Assembly (NCBI GenBank): GCA_903928615.1
Contig: CAIYRJ010000229.1
Location: 1-5,674, forward strand
Reading direction: 5' to 3'
DNA: 5,674 nt
Source: an uncultured Actinomycetes bacterium
Lineage (GTDB): Bacteria; Actinomycetota; Thermoleophilia; Miltoncostaeales; Miltoncostaeaceae
This document shows, piece after piece, positions 5,215 through 5,674 of the stretch (its first letter is position 1; each line of letters starts with the position of its first letter). The position numbers were made by a program, and so were the translations under genes. The notes under the pieces were generated by a model, which was given only the letters and a program-made list of their open reading frames with translations, made no database searches and was not told the DNA's origin.

Positions 5215-5674
5215 AGGCGCCCCGGCTCACGCAGGCGTTCCAGAGCGCGCACCCGTCGCACCTCGGCCGGCGCGCGGGGCATACCTCGCGCCCGTGCATG
5301 ATCAGCCGCAGCCCGGTGTCGGCCCACATGTCGCGCGGCCAGACCTCCTTGAGGTCGGCCTCCACCCGCACGGGATCGTCGGAGTCGGTGAGGCCCAGTC
5401 GGCGCGCGAGGCGCAGCACGTGCGTGTCCACCGCGATCGCCGGCTCGTCGAACCAGTGGCCCAGCAGCACGCTGGCGGTCTTGCGCCCGACTCCGGGGAG
5501 GGTCACGAGGTCATCCATCGTGGTGGGCATCTCTCCCCCGAAGCGCTCCTCGATCGCCGTGGCCATGCCGATGAGCGACTTGGCCTTCGAATGGAAGAAC
5601 CCGGTGGGGCGGATGATCTCCTCGACGTCCGTGATGTCCGCCGCCGCGAGGTCGGCCGGCGTCGGATAGCGCGC
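5210..5674 (-). CDS. nth: Endonuclease III, DNA glycosylase/AP lyase (N-terminus cut by window)
   Basis: The frame is open from the window edge to a TAG at 5212-5210, giving 154 residues, about the last 70% of a 210-230 residue enzyme; the ATG at 5566 is internal. It removes oxidised pyrimidines and cleaves at abasic sites in base excision repair. The fragment begins ARYPTPADLAAADI and continues IIRPTGFFHSKAKSLIG, then the helix-hairpin-helix LPGVGRKTA, whose Lys (fragment residue 65) matches the catalytic K120 of E. coli Nth. AVDTHVLRLARRLGL follows, with the catalytic Asp (residue 83, equal to D138). The 4Fe-4S ligands C-x6-C-x2-C-x5-C are complete at residues 132, 139, 142 and 148, just before the end. 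Catalytic and cluster residues are intact, so it should be active. It converges on the PAC2 gene. MutY is less likely, because the protein ends just after the cluster with no further C-terminal domain. Confidence 0.95.
   Translation of the reverse strand, partial: ARYPTPADLAAADITDVEEIIRPTGFFHSKAKSLIGMATAIEERFGGEMPTTMDDLVTLPGVGRKTASVLLGHWFDEPAIAVDTHVLRLARRLGLTDSDDPVRVEADLKEVWPRDMWADTGLRLIMHGREVCPARRPRCDGCALWNACVSRGAF

Overview
The window is very GC-rich (by eye around 70%, not counted), with dense, short-spaced genes and strong third-position G/C. A PAC2-family protein, Shine-Dalgarno-poor starts with TANNNT boxes close to the start codon, and a secreted protein with one Fn3-like domain (the ATLNG / ATGLRPxTxY style common in Thermoleophilia) suggest an actinomycetote, possibly of the class Thermoleophilia. 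That placement is inference; no rRNA or other marker is present.

Layout: (1) 1-1778, plus strand: the 3' part of a two-domain SDR/DUF2867 protein, overlapping by ATGA a renalase-like FAD oxidoreductase. (2) 1775-2943, minus strand: a probable two-gene unit, read right to left, of a small secreted basic Fn3-like protein followed by a J-domain-like protein that lacks HPD and ends in an acidic 18-residue tandem repeat. The stop codon of the first overlaps the ribosome binding site of the second. (3) 3060-4238, minus strand: a 12-helix MFS transporter of drug-efflux type. (4) 4300-5199, plus strand: a PAC2 (proteasome assembly chaperone-like) protein. (5) 5210-5674, minus strand: the C-terminal part of endonuclease III with its catalytic Lys/Asp and complete 4Fe-4S cysteine motif, cut by the window edge.

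Gene directions alternate. There are two convergent junctions, 1775-1778 (stop codons overlapping) and 5200-5209 (10-base gap), and one divergent junction of 61 bases (4239-4299). The longest gap without a gene is 116 bases (2944-3059); it probably holds the promoter of the secreted-protein gene. No RNA gene, mobile element or CRISPR array was seen.

Most of the window is ordinary housekeeping and accessory metabolism. The least explained item is the J-like protein with the 18-residue-period tail and its tight coupling to a secreted protein. I see no complete novel defence or mobile system.
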